Shown: piece after piece, positions 40,230-48,715 of the stretch
Position numbering within the stretch: position 1 is the stretch's first letter
Layout: each line of letters opens with the position of its first letter
From: Acidimicrobiaceae bacterium
GTDB taxonomy: Bacteria > Actinomycetota > Acidimicrobiia > Acidimicrobiales > Ilumatobacteraceae
NCBI GenBank assembly: GCA_016722025.1
Contig: JADKGZ010000001.1
Span: forward strand, 1-64,000
Reading direction: 5' to 3'
DNA: 64,000 nt
Position numbers and translations under genes: made by a program
The notes under the pieces: generated by a model
The model's input: only the letters and a program-made list of their open reading frames with translations
Database searches by the model: none
What the model was told of the DNA's origin: nothing

Positions 40230-40967
40230 ATGAGCGCACCGATCGCACCCGCCGACGAACCCACGCACGGCGCCGTCGAAGGCACCTACACCAAGATCGT
40301 CGATGAGCTGATCCTCGACCGCATCGATGCGTTGCGGGTCTTGCGCGCCGACTCGCAGGAGGAGAAGGGCGCTCTGCTGGAGAAGATCGCCGGCCGCGGC
40401 AAGCCCGAGCAGGACATCGTCAGCGAGCTGTCCAAGGTACGGCCGCTGTGGCGCCCCGACCGGTTCGAGGAAGCCCATCGGATGGCGATGCGATCGTTGG
40501 AGGTGCTCGACCGCAACGGTGCGCGCAGCCCCAAGCTGCCACGGCTCGGGCCGCTGACACCGCCGGCCGCCTACGTGGTCGAGCAGATGACACGCTGGAT
40601 CGTGAAGGGGCACCAGAACACCATGGTCACCCGCGTGCGCAAGCTCTACGAGCGGCGCGAAGCCAACTCGGTGTGGGGCAGCCCCGAGCACCACATGCTG
40701 CGCCGTGCCCGCATCGATGCCGCGCGGGTCGAGCCGGGGTACAAGGGCAACCCCTTGGGCCTGCCCACCTTCCTGCTCGGCGGCGCCGTGCTCTCCTCGG
40801 CGGCGTCGGGCCTCAACCGGTTCGTCGCGTGGGCCTTCAACGACACGGTCGGCGTCATCATCTTCGCGCTGGTCTTCGGCGTGGTGTTCTTCGGGCTGGC
40901 CTGGGCGGCGCTGTACTCAGCCGGCGTCGCACGCCGGCGCATCCGCCGTGCACCGATCAGCCGATGA
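40230..40967 (+). CDS. membrane-anchored protein of unknown function, first of three coupled genes
   Basis: 245 residues: a soluble helical N-terminal part of about 170 residues, rich in Arg/Glu (LILDRIDALRVLRADSQEEK, VRKLYERREANSVWGSPEHH), then one or two membrane helices near 175-235 (VGVIIFALVFGVVFFGLAWA) and a basic tail. I do not recognise a family. Its stop overlaps the start of a 47-residue membrane peptide (ATGA), which in turn overlaps a flavoprotein disulfide reductase. Confidence 0.7.
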   Translation: MSAPIAPADEPTHGAVEGTYTKIVDELILDRIDALRVLRADSQEEKGALLEKIAGRGKPEQDIVSELSKVRPLWRPDRFEEAHRMAMRSLEVLDRNGARSPKLPRLGPLTPPAAYVVEQMTRWIVKGHQNTMVTRVRKLYERREANSVWGSPEHHMLRRARIDAARVEPGYKGNPLGLPTFLLGGAVLSSAASGLNRFVAWAFNDTVGVIIFALVFGVVFFGLAWAALYSAGVARRRIRRAPISR

Positions 40968-41107
40968 AGGCGTTGTGGGAGACCATCGGCGCCTGCGGCA
41001 CCCCACCAAAGGACGGCAGCTACGACTTCGCCGTCTATGCAATCGTGCTGCTGGCGCTGGCGTGGGTGCTGGTGCCGATGGCGGGTTGGCTGCTGTTCCG
41101 CGGCTGA
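40964..41107 (+). CDS. 47-residue single-helix membrane protein
   Basis: A short gene that begins by ATGA overlap with its upstream neighbour and ends by sharing one base with the ATG of the next. The product has one hydrophobic helix (FAVYAIVLLALAWVLVPMAG) after a short polar N-terminus containing a Cys. Tight coupling on both sides argues it is real. It is possibly a membrane partner for the protein encoded just upstream. Confidence 0.65.
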   Translation: MKALWETIGACGTPPKDGSYDFAVYAIVLLALAWVLVPMAGWLLFRG

Positions 41108-42528
41108 TGAGCTACGACCTGGTGATCGTGGGCATGGGGTCGGGTGGCCTCACCGCGGCCGAGTTCGCCGCCGGCTTGGGCCTGCGGGTCGCGGCGGTCG
41201 AGCGCACCCGGCTCGGCGGCGACTGCCTGTGGACCGGCTGCGTGCCATCCAAAGCGGTGCTGGCCAGCGCCAAGGTCGCGCACACCATGCGCACCGCGCA
41301 TCGCGTGGGCATCACCTCCGCCGAACCGAACATCGACCTCGCTGCGGTGTGGCGGCGCGCGCGGGCAGTGCAGGCAGCCATCGCCGGCACCGACGACAAC
41401 CCGCAGCGGTATCGCGAGATGGGGGTCGACCTGTTCTTCGGCCAGGCCCGCCTCGTCGGCGCCAACGAGGTCTCCGTCGATCTGTCCGACGGGCAGTCGG
41501 TGGTGCTCGAGACGCGGTTCGTGCTGCTGTGCACCGGCAGCCGCCCGCACATCCCCCCGATCGAGGGCCTGAGCACCGAGTGGTGCCTCACCAGCGAGAA
41601 CCTGTTCCGACTGGAGGCCCCACCGGCGAGCCTTGCGATCATCGGGGGCGGGCCGATGGGCGTGGAGATGGCACAGGCGCTGCAGCGCCTGGGCGTGCCC
41701 GTCACCTTGCTGCAGCGGTCACACACGCTGCTGCCACACCTGGAGCCGTCGTTGGTCGCCCGCCTCACCGAGGTGCTCGCGCTCGAAGGCGTGGTCGTGC
41801 ACACCGACGCCGACGTTCGCCGCGTGCAGCACCAGCCACACGGTGGGGCGGTGTTGGAGGCAATCGTCGGGCACGACGGCGAGCGGGTGCGCATCTCGGC
41901 CGCGGGTGTCCTCGTCGCCGCGGGCCGCACACCGAACACGCACGGCCTGGGCCTGGAAGAGGCCGGCATCGTGGTGGCCGAGCGAGGCGTGCAGGTGGAC
42001 GAACGTGGCCGCACCGCCGTGCGCACCGTGTACGCAGTCGGCGATCTGGCCGGCCGGCGGCTGCTCACCAACGCCGCCGGGTACGAGGCGGTGCGCGCAG
42101 TGCGCGACATGTTCTTCCCCGGCAAGGGCAACCTCAACGCGGTCGTCCCATCGTGCGTGTTCTGCGATCCCGAGCTGGCCAGCGTGGGCCTGACGGTCGA
42201 ACAGGCCGAAGCCGCCTACGGCGCCGACACCGACACCTGGCGCATCGACCTCACCCACAACGATCGCGCGCGCACCGACGCCCACGAGGAGGGCGGCATC
42301 ATCGTGGTCACCGTCAAGGGACGCATCGTCGGCGCACACGTGCTGGCTCCGGCGGCCGGCGAGATGATCCACGAGCTGTCGCTGGCCATCCAGCGCGACC
42401 TGCGCCTCGACGAGATCGCGGAGTGCGTGCACGTGTATCCCACGCTGTCGGGCGCCATCGGCCAGCTGGCCGCCGAGTCGGCCTACGAAAGGGCGCTGCG
42501 CCTTCGCTGGCTGATGAAGCGCCGGTAG
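41107..42528 (+). CDS. FAD-dependent pyridine nucleotide-disulfide oxidoreductase (MerA/RclA-like)
   Basis: 473 residues: FAD Rossmann motif VIVGMGSGGLTAAEFA, redox-active disulfide GGDCLWTGCVPSKA, NAD(P)-binding IIGGGPMGVEMAQALQRLG, FAD-binding TVYAVGDLAG, and a dimerisation domain ending HVYPTLSGAIGQLA. The usual lipoamide-dehydrogenase HxHPT catalytic His is replaced here by HVYPT, as in MerA/RclA-like groups. No mercury-binding Cys pair is present at the C-terminus, so mercuric reductase is unlikely. It follows two membrane-protein genes in one operon, suggesting a membrane-linked electron-transfer or detoxifying role. Confidence 0.88.
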   Translation: MSYDLVIVGMGSGGLTAAEFAAGLGLRVAAVERTRLGGDCLWTGCVPSKAVLASAKVAHTMRTAHRVGITSAEPNIDLAAVWRRARAVQAAIAGTDDNPQRYREMGVDLFFGQARLVGANEVSVDLSDGQSVVLETRFVLLCTGSRPHIPPIEGLSTEWCLTSENLFRLEAPPASLAIIGGGPMGVEMAQALQRLGVPVTLLQRSHTLLPHLEPSLVARLTEVLALEGVVVHTDADVRRVQHQPHGGAVLEAIVGHDGERVRISAAGVLVAAGRTPNTHGLGLEEAGIVVAERGVQVDERGRTAVRTVYAVGDLAGRRLLTNAAGYEAVRAVRDMFFPGKGNLNAVVPSCVFCDPELASVGLTVEQAEAAYGADTDTWRIDLTHNDRARTDAHEEGGIIVVTVKGRIVGAHVLAPAAGEMIHELSLAIQRDLRLDEIAECVHVYPTLSGAIGQLAAESAYERALRLRWLMKRR

Positions 42529-42533
42529 CGGCC

Positions 42534-43283
42534 TCAGGCGGCGGCAGCCGACGGTTCGGCGAGTGCGTCGTCGCACGCGGTCGGATTCTCCTGCGCAACC
42601 GCGAACACCTCCAGCACCGGCGACCGTTGCTCGCCGGCGCGCCACGCATCGAGGTACGGCGCCGGCCAGACCTCGCCGCGCCGCACCCGCCACTCGTTCT
42701 GCGGGCACGGCCACGAGATGCCGAAGTGCGTGTGGCACGCCGACTCGCGCGCATTGCCGGTTCGCCCCATCACGCCCACCGGGTCGCCGGGCTGCACTGA
42801 CTGGCCGACAGCGGCCAGCACCGTGTCGAGATGGGCGAAGTAGTAGCGCACTCCGTCACGGCCCATCATCGAGACGTACTTGCCACCCCGGTTCGACGGC
42901 AGATCGACCGCCGCGTCCCACAGATCGACCTCGCGGGTCTGCACCACGGTGCCGTCGGTGGGGGCCACCACGATGGCGCCGCAGCCGAACACATCGGAGG
43001 CCGGGTAGTCGTGATGCGTGCCGCCATAGCTGACGTGCCGACCCACGAACGGGAACACGTAGGCGGGCGGTGGCAGCGTCGTCGGCACGATCGTGATCGC
43101 TTCGTCGCTGGTCGGCACCGGGGCCACCTGCGCTGGTGCGCTGTGCGTCGGTTCGCTCCCGGCTGGCACCGTGACCGATGCACTGCCGACGTTGCTGCAC
43201 GCAGCCAGCAACGCCACGAGGGTGCTCAGTGACCGAGATCCTCGAACCGGTCGACGTCGCGCAACGACGGGAAGCTGAACCAC
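42534..43283 (-). CDS. secreted M23-family metallopeptidase (LytM-like)
   Basis: About 249 residues: a short lipoprotein-like signal (LSTLVALLAACSNVG), a Thr/Pro linker, then the M23 domain with zinc ligands in YGGTHHDYPASDVFG and HTHFGIS, and a hinge GGKYVSMMGRDGVRYYFAHL. Such enzymes cut peptidoglycan cross-bridges or act as activators. The C-terminal extension (about 60 residues) is Ala/Glu-rich. The start overlaps the MFS gene by up to 58 bases; GTG 43283 or 43286 gives a complete signal, but a later GTG cannot be excluded. Confidence 0.8.
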   Translation of the reverse strand: MVQLPVVARRRPVRGSRSLSTLVALLAACSNVGSASVTVPAGSEPTHSAPAQVAPVPTSDEAITIVPTTLPPPAYVFPFVGRHVSYGGTHHDYPASDVFGCGAIVVAPTDGTVVQTREVDLWDAAVDLPSNRGGKYVSMMGRDGVRYYFAHLDTVLAAVGQSVQPGDPVGVMGRTGNARESACHTHFGISWPCPQNEWRVRRGEVWPAPYLDAWRAGEQRSPVLEVFAVAQENPTACDDALAEPSAAAA

Positions 43284-44500
43284 CACACGCCGACGATAGC
43301 GATGGTGGCCACGCCGCCACCGATCACCGTCGCCGGCGTACCGATGGCCTGCGCCATCAAGCCGCTCTCGAACGCGCCCAGTTCGTTGGACGCGCCGATG
43401 AACACGTTCTCCACCGCCATCACGCGGCCACGCTTCTCGTCGGGCGTCACCAGCGGTACCAGCGAGCCGCGGATGTACACGCTCACCATGTCGGCGCCGG
43501 CGAGGATCATCAACGCGACGAACGCCATCGCGTACGAGTGAGTGAGCCCGAGCACCACGGTGGACGCTCCGAACACGAACACCGCCAGCAGCAGACCGCG
43601 ACCGATTCGGCGCTGCAACGGCTTGAAGGCGAGGAACACGGCCATCGCTGCCGCGCCGATTCCCGGCGCGGCGCGCAGGAACCCGTAGGCGACCTTGCCC
43701 ACGCCGAGCCGGTCGTCGGCAATGGCCGGCAGCAGCGCGACCGCGCCGCCGAACAGCACTGCGAACAGATCGAGCCCGATCGCAGCGAACAGAATGGGCG
43801 TGCGCCGCACGAACAGCAGGCCCTCGATGGCGCTGCGGAACGTGGGCTTCTCGTCGGATCGCTCGGGTTGGCGAAGGAACTTCAGGCCGCCGATGAGGAA
43901 CCCGGCGCTGAGGACGAGCACCGTCGACGCGCCATAGGCGGCGGCCGGGTGCCAGGCGAACAGCAGGCCCGACATCGCCGGCCCGAGGATGGTGGCACCG
44001 GTCCACGTGGCCGAGTACATCGCGATCACCTTCGGGATGCCCCCCTCGGGCGCCACCATCGGCGGCATCGGCCGAGTCGCGGGCGCGAGGAAAGCGCGCG
44101 AGATGCCGTACGCGAAGGCGATGACGAACAGCGGCCACACCTCGGTGGGGTCGGTGGTGGCATACCAGAGCAGCGCGATCGAGCATGCAACCTCGCCGCC
44201 GATCGCGAAGACGGCCACCCTCTTGCGGTTGAACCGGTCGGCGACCGTGCCCGTCACCAGCACCAGCAGCGCGGCCGGCAGGAACTCGCACAGCCCGATC
44301 CAGCCCAGGTCGGCCTCCCGGCCGGTGATGTCGTAGGCCTGCAGCCCCAGTGCCGCGGCCTGCAGCGCCACGCCGGTGAACAGCACACCGTTGGCGATGA
44401 GCAACGCCCGCACCCCGCCGAAGCGGAGCACCTCCTTGGTGGTCATCGCTGAAGGGGTCACGGGCGCAGGGGTCGACACAGCGCTGTGCAACCTACTCAC
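43226..44500 (-). CDS. MFS exporter, EntS-like
   Basis: 424 residues with twelve hydrophobic segments. The MFS motif A appears as GTVADRFNRKRVAVFAIGG, and repeat-half signatures follow (GRVMAVENVFIGASNELGAF). The set resembles EntS/MFS_3 exporters. The substrate is unknown. ATG 44446 is an alternative start. The M23 peptidase gene follows with overlapping frames, so they are probably co-transcribed. Confidence 0.85.
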   Translation of the reverse strand: MSRLHSAVSTPAPVTPSAMTTKEVLRFGGVRALLIANGVLFTGVALQAAALGLQAYDITGREADLGWIGLCEFLPAALLVLVTGTVADRFNRKRVAVFAIGGEVACSIALLWYATTDPTEVWPLFVIAFAYGISRAFLAPATRPMPPMVAPEGGIPKVIAMYSATWTGATILGPAMSGLLFAWHPAAAYGASTVLVLSAGFLIGGLKFLRQPERSDEKPTFRSAIEGLLFVRRTPILFAAIGLDLFAVLFGGAVALLPAIADDRLGVGKVAYGFLRAAPGIGAAAMAVFLAFKPLQRRIGRGLLLAVFVFGASTVVLGLTHSYAMAFVALMILAGADMVSVYIRGSLVPLVTPDEKRGRVMAVENVFIGASNELGAFESGLMAQAIGTPATVIGGGVATIAIVGVWWFSFPSLRDVDRFEDLGH

Positions 44501-44520
44501 GGAGTGCTACACAACTCCCC

Positions 44521-45978
44521 ATGAGTTCATCGGCAAGTGACATGAGTTCGTTGGCAGACGAGACACGCTGGCTCGACGCCACCGATCAGGCTGCTCTGGT
44601 GCGCAGCGGTGAGGTCACACCGCTCGAGCTGCTCGATGCGGCAATCGAACGCATCGAACGCATCGACCCCGCATTGAACGCGGTCGTCATCCGCTGGTTC
44701 GATGCCGCTCGCGCCACCGCGGCCGGCCCGTTGCCCGAGGGCCCTTTCCGCGGCGTGCCCACGCTGCTGAAGGATCTGTGGGCGCACTTCGCCGGCCAGC
44801 CGCTCACCAACGGCAACCAAGCCCTGAAGGACGTCATGCCCGTGTCGGTCGCCGACACCACGCTGGTGGCGCGCTACCGGGCCGCCGGGTTCGTGATCGC
44901 CGGTCGTACCAACAGCCCCGAGTTCGGCAGCCTGCCCGCCACCGAACCCACTGCGTGGGGGGCCACGCGGAACCCGTGGAACACCGACCACTCGCCGGGC
45001 GGGTCGAGCGGGGGCGCTGCCGCGGCGGTGGCGGCCGGCATGGTGCCCATCGCCCACGCCAGCGACGGCGGTGGCAGCATCCGCATCCCTGCGTCGGCCT
45101 GCGGGCTGGTGGGCCTGAAGCCCACGCAGGGCCGCATCTCGCTGGGCCCGTACCGCGACGAGAGCAACCTGGGCGTCGAGCTGTGCGTCAGCCGCAGCGT
45201 GCGCGATACGGCTGCCTTGCTCGACGCGGTGCGCGGGCCGGGCATCGGCGACACCGTCATCGCAGCCCCGCCCGGCCGGCCGTACACCGCAGAGCTGGGT
45301 ACCGACCCCGGGCGGCTCCGCATCGGCCTGCTCGACCACCATCCGTTCGGTGGCCCGGTGCACGAGCAGTGCGCCCTCGCGGCCCGCAACACGGCGACGC
45401 TGCTCGAATCGCTGGGCCATTCCGTGGAGCCCGGCTTCCCGGCAGCGATGTCCGACCCCGAGTTCGCCAGGCGCTTCAGCGCGTTGTGGAGCACCAACAT
45501 GGGCGTCGGCCTCGCACGCATCGCGGCGCAGCTGGGGCGAGAACTGGTGCCCGGCGACGTCGAGCCGGTCAACCAGGCCCAGGCCGACTTCGCCCGCAGC
45601 GTCAGCGGCGTCGACTACGCACTGGCGCTGGCCGCCACCGTCGACTTCCGCCGCGCCGTGCAGCAGTGGTGGGCCGATGGGTGGGACCTGCTGCTCACAC
45701 CCACGCTGGGCGAACCACCCGTCGAGATCGGCACGTTCGCCAACGACCCCGGCAACCCGATGGCGCCGATGGTGCGCGCCGCGGCGTACGTGCCGTTCAC
45801 CCCTGCGTTCAACGCCAGCGGCCAGCCGGCCATCAGCCTGCCGTTGCACTGGACACCCGACGGTCTGCCCGTCGGCGTGCAGCTGGTTGCCGCGTACGGC
45901 CGCGAGGACCTGCTCATCCAGGTGGCCGCGCAGCTGGAAGCCGCGCAACCCTGGGCTCACCGCCGGCCGGCCGTCTGA
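44521..45978 (+). CDS. amidase (amidase-signature family)
   Basis: 485 residues with the Ser-cisSer-Lys triad: K84 (TLLKDLW), S162 region (DHSPGGSSGGAAAAVAAG) and S186 (SDGGGSIRIPASACGLVG). The C-terminal block NASGQPAISLPLHWTPDGLP is typical. It hydrolyses an amide; there are no GatB/GatC neighbours, so it is a stand-alone amidase, not a tRNA amidotransferase subunit. A second in-frame ATG at 44542 could also start translation. Confidence 0.9.
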   Translation: MSSSASDMSSLADETRWLDATDQAALVRSGEVTPLELLDAAIERIERIDPALNAVVIRWFDAARATAAGPLPEGPFRGVPTLLKDLWAHFAGQPLTNGNQALKDVMPVSVADTTLVARYRAAGFVIAGRTNSPEFGSLPATEPTAWGATRNPWNTDHSPGGSSGGAAAAVAAGMVPIAHASDGGGSIRIPASACGLVGLKPTQGRISLGPYRDESNLGVELCVSRSVRDTAALLDAVRGPGIGDTVIAAPPGRPYTAELGTDPGRLRIGLLDHHPFGGPVHEQCALAARNTATLLESLGHSVEPGFPAAMSDPEFARRFSALWSTNMGVGLARIAAQLGRELVPGDVEPVNQAQADFARSVSGVDYALALAATVDFRRAVQQWWADGWDLLLTPTLGEPPVEIGTFANDPGNPMAPMVRAAAYVPFTPAFNASGQPAISLPLHWTPDGLPVGVQLVAAYGREDLLIQVAAQLEAAQPWAHRRPAV

Positions 45979-46002
45979 GGGTGCCGAGCCGAACGACGAG
46001 CG

Positions 46003-46812
46003 CTACTTGTCGAGCTCGGCTCGGTCTTTGCGCAGCTTCGCTTCGATCTCCTCCACTGGCGGCGGCACCTCCACACCCCAGCGGCGCATCGCATCCTCGG
46101 TGCGCTTGATCACGATCTCCAGCACCGCGATGCGCGCGTAGCGCTTCTGCTCGCCACCGATGACATCCCATGGAGCCAGCTTGTGATCGGTGCGGAGGAA
46201 CATCTCCTCAGCGGCTTCGTCGTAGAGGCGGTTCTTCTCGCGATTGCGCCAATCCTCCTCGGTGAGCTTCCAGCGCTTCAACGGCTCGGCAGCACGCCCT
46301 TCGAAGCGGCGCAGTTGCTCATCGTCGGTGACGTGCATCCAGAACTTCACCAGGATGACGCTCTCGTTGCACAGCGACTCCTCGAAGTCGACGATGGCCT
46401 TGAAGGCACGCTTCCACTCGGCGCGGGTGGCGAACCCTTCCACGCGCTCCACCAGCACTCGGCCGTACCAGCTGCGGTCGAACACGGCCATCTCACCGAG
46501 GCCGGGCAGCTCGCGGTAGAAGCGCCACAGGAAGTGCTGGTTCTTCTCCTGCGTGGTGGGCTTGGCGTACGACACGACGGTGTAGTGGCGTGGGTCGAGG
46601 TGGCCCACCAGGGCCTTGATGGCGCCGCCTTTGCCGGAGGCATCGGGGCCTTCCATCACCACCAGCAGGCCGGGCCCCAAGGTGCCCGAGCCCATCAGCC
46701 CACCGAGGTGCAGTCGCAGCTGGGCCAATCGTCGCTGCCCGGCGGCCAAACGGCGCTCGTACTCGTCGCGGTCGAGCCGGTTTGACATGTCGAGCTTGTC
46801 GAGAATGCCCAT
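46003..46812 (-). CDS. ppk2: polyphosphate kinase 2 family protein
   Basis: 269 residues: Walker A MEGPDASGKGGAIK (near 53-66), Walker B VFDRSWYGRVLVERVEGFA, and lid NREKNRLYDEAAEEMFLRTD. PPK2 enzymes transfer phosphate between polyphosphate and nucleotides (ADP/ATP or GDP/GTP), in the cytoplasm. The residues that separate class I from class III cannot be settled by eye; length fits class I. TAGGGT lies eight bases before the ATG. The same strand holds a phosphate-linked phoX gene at 55858, but not adjacent. Confidence 0.92.
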   Translation of the reverse strand: MGILDKLDMSNRLDRDEYERRLAAGQRRLAQLRLHLGGLMGSGTLGPGLLVVMEGPDASGKGGAIKALVGHLDPRHYTVVSYAKPTTQEKNQHFLWRFYRELPGLGEMAVFDRSWYGRVLVERVEGFATRAEWKRAFKAIVDFEESLCNESVILVKFWMHVTDDEQLRRFEGRAAEPLKRWKLTEEDWRNREKNRLYDEAAEEMFLRTDHKLAPWDVIGGEQKRYARIAVLEIVIKRTEDAMRRWGVEVPPPVEEIEAKLRKDRAELDK

Positions 46813-46820
46813 GGCGCAGC

Positions 46821-46826
46821 ACCCTA
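46821..46826 (-). promoter_or_regulatory. -10 element TAGGGT, leaderless start of ppk2
   Basis: TAGGGT on the minus strand, eight bases before ATG 46812, in the 24-base gap after the SDR gene. It shows ppk2 has its own promoter. Confidence 0.5.
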
Positions 46827-46836
46827 GTGTGCGACC

Positions 46837-47613
46837 TCAGCGTGCCGTCCAGCCGCCATCCACGATCAGGCTCTGGCCGGTGTAGAAGGTGCTGCCAGCG
46901 CCTGCCAGGAACAACAGGGCGGCATCGAGCTCGTGTTCCTCGCCCATGCGCGGGATGGGCGACATGCCGGCGATGAACTGCCGGCTGGACTCGTCGTCGT
47001 CCATGCCGGCAGTCATCTCGCTGCGGAACCAGCCCGGGCAGAGCGCGTTCACCCGAATGCCCTTGCGTGCCCACTGCGCGGCCAGCTCGCGAGTGAGGTT
47101 CACCACCGCGCCCTTCGACGCGCAGTAGTGCGCCTGCTTCACCGGCGAGGACGCAACGTGGCCCAACATGCTGGCAACGTTGATGATGCTGCCACCACCG
47201 GCGGCGATCATCGACGGGGCGAACAGCTTGGAGAGGTGCCACACGGCCGTGACGTTGAGCTCCATGGTGGCGCGGAAGTCGTCGAGCTCCTCCTGCTCGA
47301 CCGCGACCTTGTGGCCGATGCCGGCGTTGTTCACCAGCACGTCGACGTGGCCGAAGCGCTCCATAGCTGACGAAGCCAGGCGCTCCCGATCCGCGGCCAA
47401 CGACAGGTCGGCGGCCACCACGAACGTGCCCGGCAGGTCGGCTGCGAGCGCCGCCAGTCGGTCTTCCCGACGTGCCGCGACCACCACATCGGCACCCATC
47501 GCGTGGACGACACGGGCAAAGCGCTCGCCGAGCCCCGACGACGCGCCGGTCACCACCACGGTGCGGCCATCGAGGCGAAAGAGACGGGCAGGATCACCAA
47601 CGGCGCTGTTCAT
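46837..47613 (-). CDS. short-chain dehydrogenase/reductase
   Basis: 258 residues of a classical SDR: TGASSGLGERFARV (nucleotide-binding), DVLVNNAGIG, catalytic Ser in INVASMLG and YCASK (Y/K pair), and C-terminal GQSLIVDGGWTAR. The DVVVAARRE acceptor region suggests an NADP(H) preference by its Arg pair. Substrate unknown. Confidence 0.92.
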   Translation of the reverse strand: MNSAVGDPARLFRLDGRTVVVTGASSGLGERFARVVHAMGADVVVAARREDRLAALAADLPGTFVVAADLSLAADRERLASSAMERFGHVDVLVNNAGIGHKVAVEQEELDDFRATMELNVTAVWHLSKLFAPSMIAAGGGSIINVASMLGHVASSPVKQAHYCASKGAVVNLTRELAAQWARKGIRVNALCPGWFRSEMTAGMDDDESSRQFIAGMSPIPRMGEEHELDAALLFLAGAGSTFYTGQSLIVDGGWTAR

Positions 47614-47700
47614 GGTTGAGATTCTGTGACATTCACTGCAGTTCCAAGAACTTCTTCCGAAAAAGTGATCGAACTCCACGACAGAAACGTCTGTACAGGC

Positions 47701-47967
47701 ATGGACGCATTGCACACTCGCCACCACACCGTCGGCACCCAGGTCGCCCACTCGCGTGCCGGCACGCGTCAGGCGTTCGACTGGGCAGGCCAGATCAAGC
47801 TGGCCATCGTGCTCAGCGTGATCGCCGCTCTCGCCACCGTGGCCCTTGCCGATCGCATCGCCGAGCCGGTGCTGATCGTGGGCATCATCTTCGTGGCGTC
47901 GGTGGCAGCATGGGCACGGGTGGAGCCGGTGGCCCAACCGGTGCGAGCGCACGTTCGGCGCCGCTGA
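47701..47967 (+). CDS. small membrane protein, two helices
   Basis: 88 residues: a polar N-terminus with several His (DALHTRHHTVGTQVAHSRAG), two close membrane helices (IKLAIVLSVIAALATVALAD, VLIVGIIFVASVAAWA) and a basic tail. No known family. It is divergent from the SDR gene. The open frame extends upstream to 47626, but the ATG at 47701 makes the better membrane-protein start. Confidence 0.5.
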   Translation: MDALHTRHHTVGTQVAHSRAGTRQAFDWAGQIKLAIVLSVIAALATVALADRIAEPVLIVGIIFVASVAAWARVEPVAQPVRAHVRRR

Positions 47968-48001
47968 ACCCGCGCATTCGAGAATGTGCCACGATGCGCC
48001 G

Positions 48002-48715
48002 ATGAGCGCATCACTCCCCATCGTGCTGGTGCACGGCGCCTGGCACGGTGCCTGGTGCTGGGCCGGCCTGCAACACGCACTCGACGACCTCGGCGTTCCT
48101 TCCTACGCGATCGACCTTCCCGGGCACGGCGCCTCCACAGCTCCCCTCTCCGATCTGTACGGCGATGCCGAGCACGTCGCCGATGTGCTCCGCACGCTCG
48201 GCACGCCCGTGGTGCTCGTCGGTCACAGCTATGGCGGCGCAGTGATCACCGAAGCAGCCGGTCGGCATCCTGAGGTTGCGCATCTGGTGTATCTCACGGC
48301 CTTCGCACTGGAGGCCGGTGAGAGCGTGGTGAGCCTGCTCACCTCGCTGCCCAGGGCCGACATCGCGCTCGGTCGCGCAATCGTTCCCCGCGACGACGGC
48401 ACCAGCGTGGTCGATGCCACCAAGGCCGCAACCGCGTTCTACGCCGAGTGCTCGCCGGCGGCCGTCTCGGCGGCGCTGGCCCGGTTGTCGCCGCAGCCGA
48501 TGATCACCTTTGCCGACGCGGTCACCGGCTCACCTCGCGACCACATCGCGTCCACCTACGTTCGCTGCTTGCGCGACCAGGCCATCCACATCAGCCACCA
48601 AGATGCAATGGCCCAGCGGTGCACCACCGTGCACACGCTCGACACCGACCACTCGCCGTTCGTCTCGCGCATCGCCGAGACGGCGGCCATCCTGCAGGGC
48701 ATCGCGGCATCGTGA
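48002..48715 (+). CDS. alpha/beta hydrolase
   Basis: 237 residues: oxyanion motif VLVHGAWHGAWCW, nucleophile in LVGHSYGGAVITEAAG, and catalytic His near LDTDHSPFVS. It resembles plant MeSA/hydroxynitrile-type esterases (salicylate methylesterase fold). The substrate is not predictable. The stop overlaps the next gene's GTG (GTGA), coupling it to an LLM oxidoreductase, so the pair may process the same compound. Confidence 0.88.
   Translation: MSASLPIVLVHGAWHGAWCWAGLQHALDDLGVPSYAIDLPGHGASTAPLSDLYGDAEHVADVLRTLGTPVVLVGHSYGGAVITEAAGRHPEVAHLVYLTAFALEAGESVVSLLTSLPRADIALGRAIVPRDDGTSVVDATKAATAFYAECSPAAVSAALARLSPQPMITFADAVTGSPRDHIASTYVRCLRDQAIHISHQDAMAQRCTTVHTLDTDHSPFVSRIAETAAILQGIAAS

Noticed and set aside
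41107..42528. Mercuric reductase MerA or dihydrolipoamide dehydrogenase
   Set aside because: It lacks the C-terminal Cys pair of MerA and the HxHPT catalytic His of lipoamide dehydrogenase; no mer genes or 2-oxoacid dehydrogenase genes adjoin.
44521..45978. GatA subunit of the tRNA amidotransferase
   Set aside because: Shares the amidase signature, but no gatB or gatC nearby and the GatA-specific C-terminal blocks are not evident.
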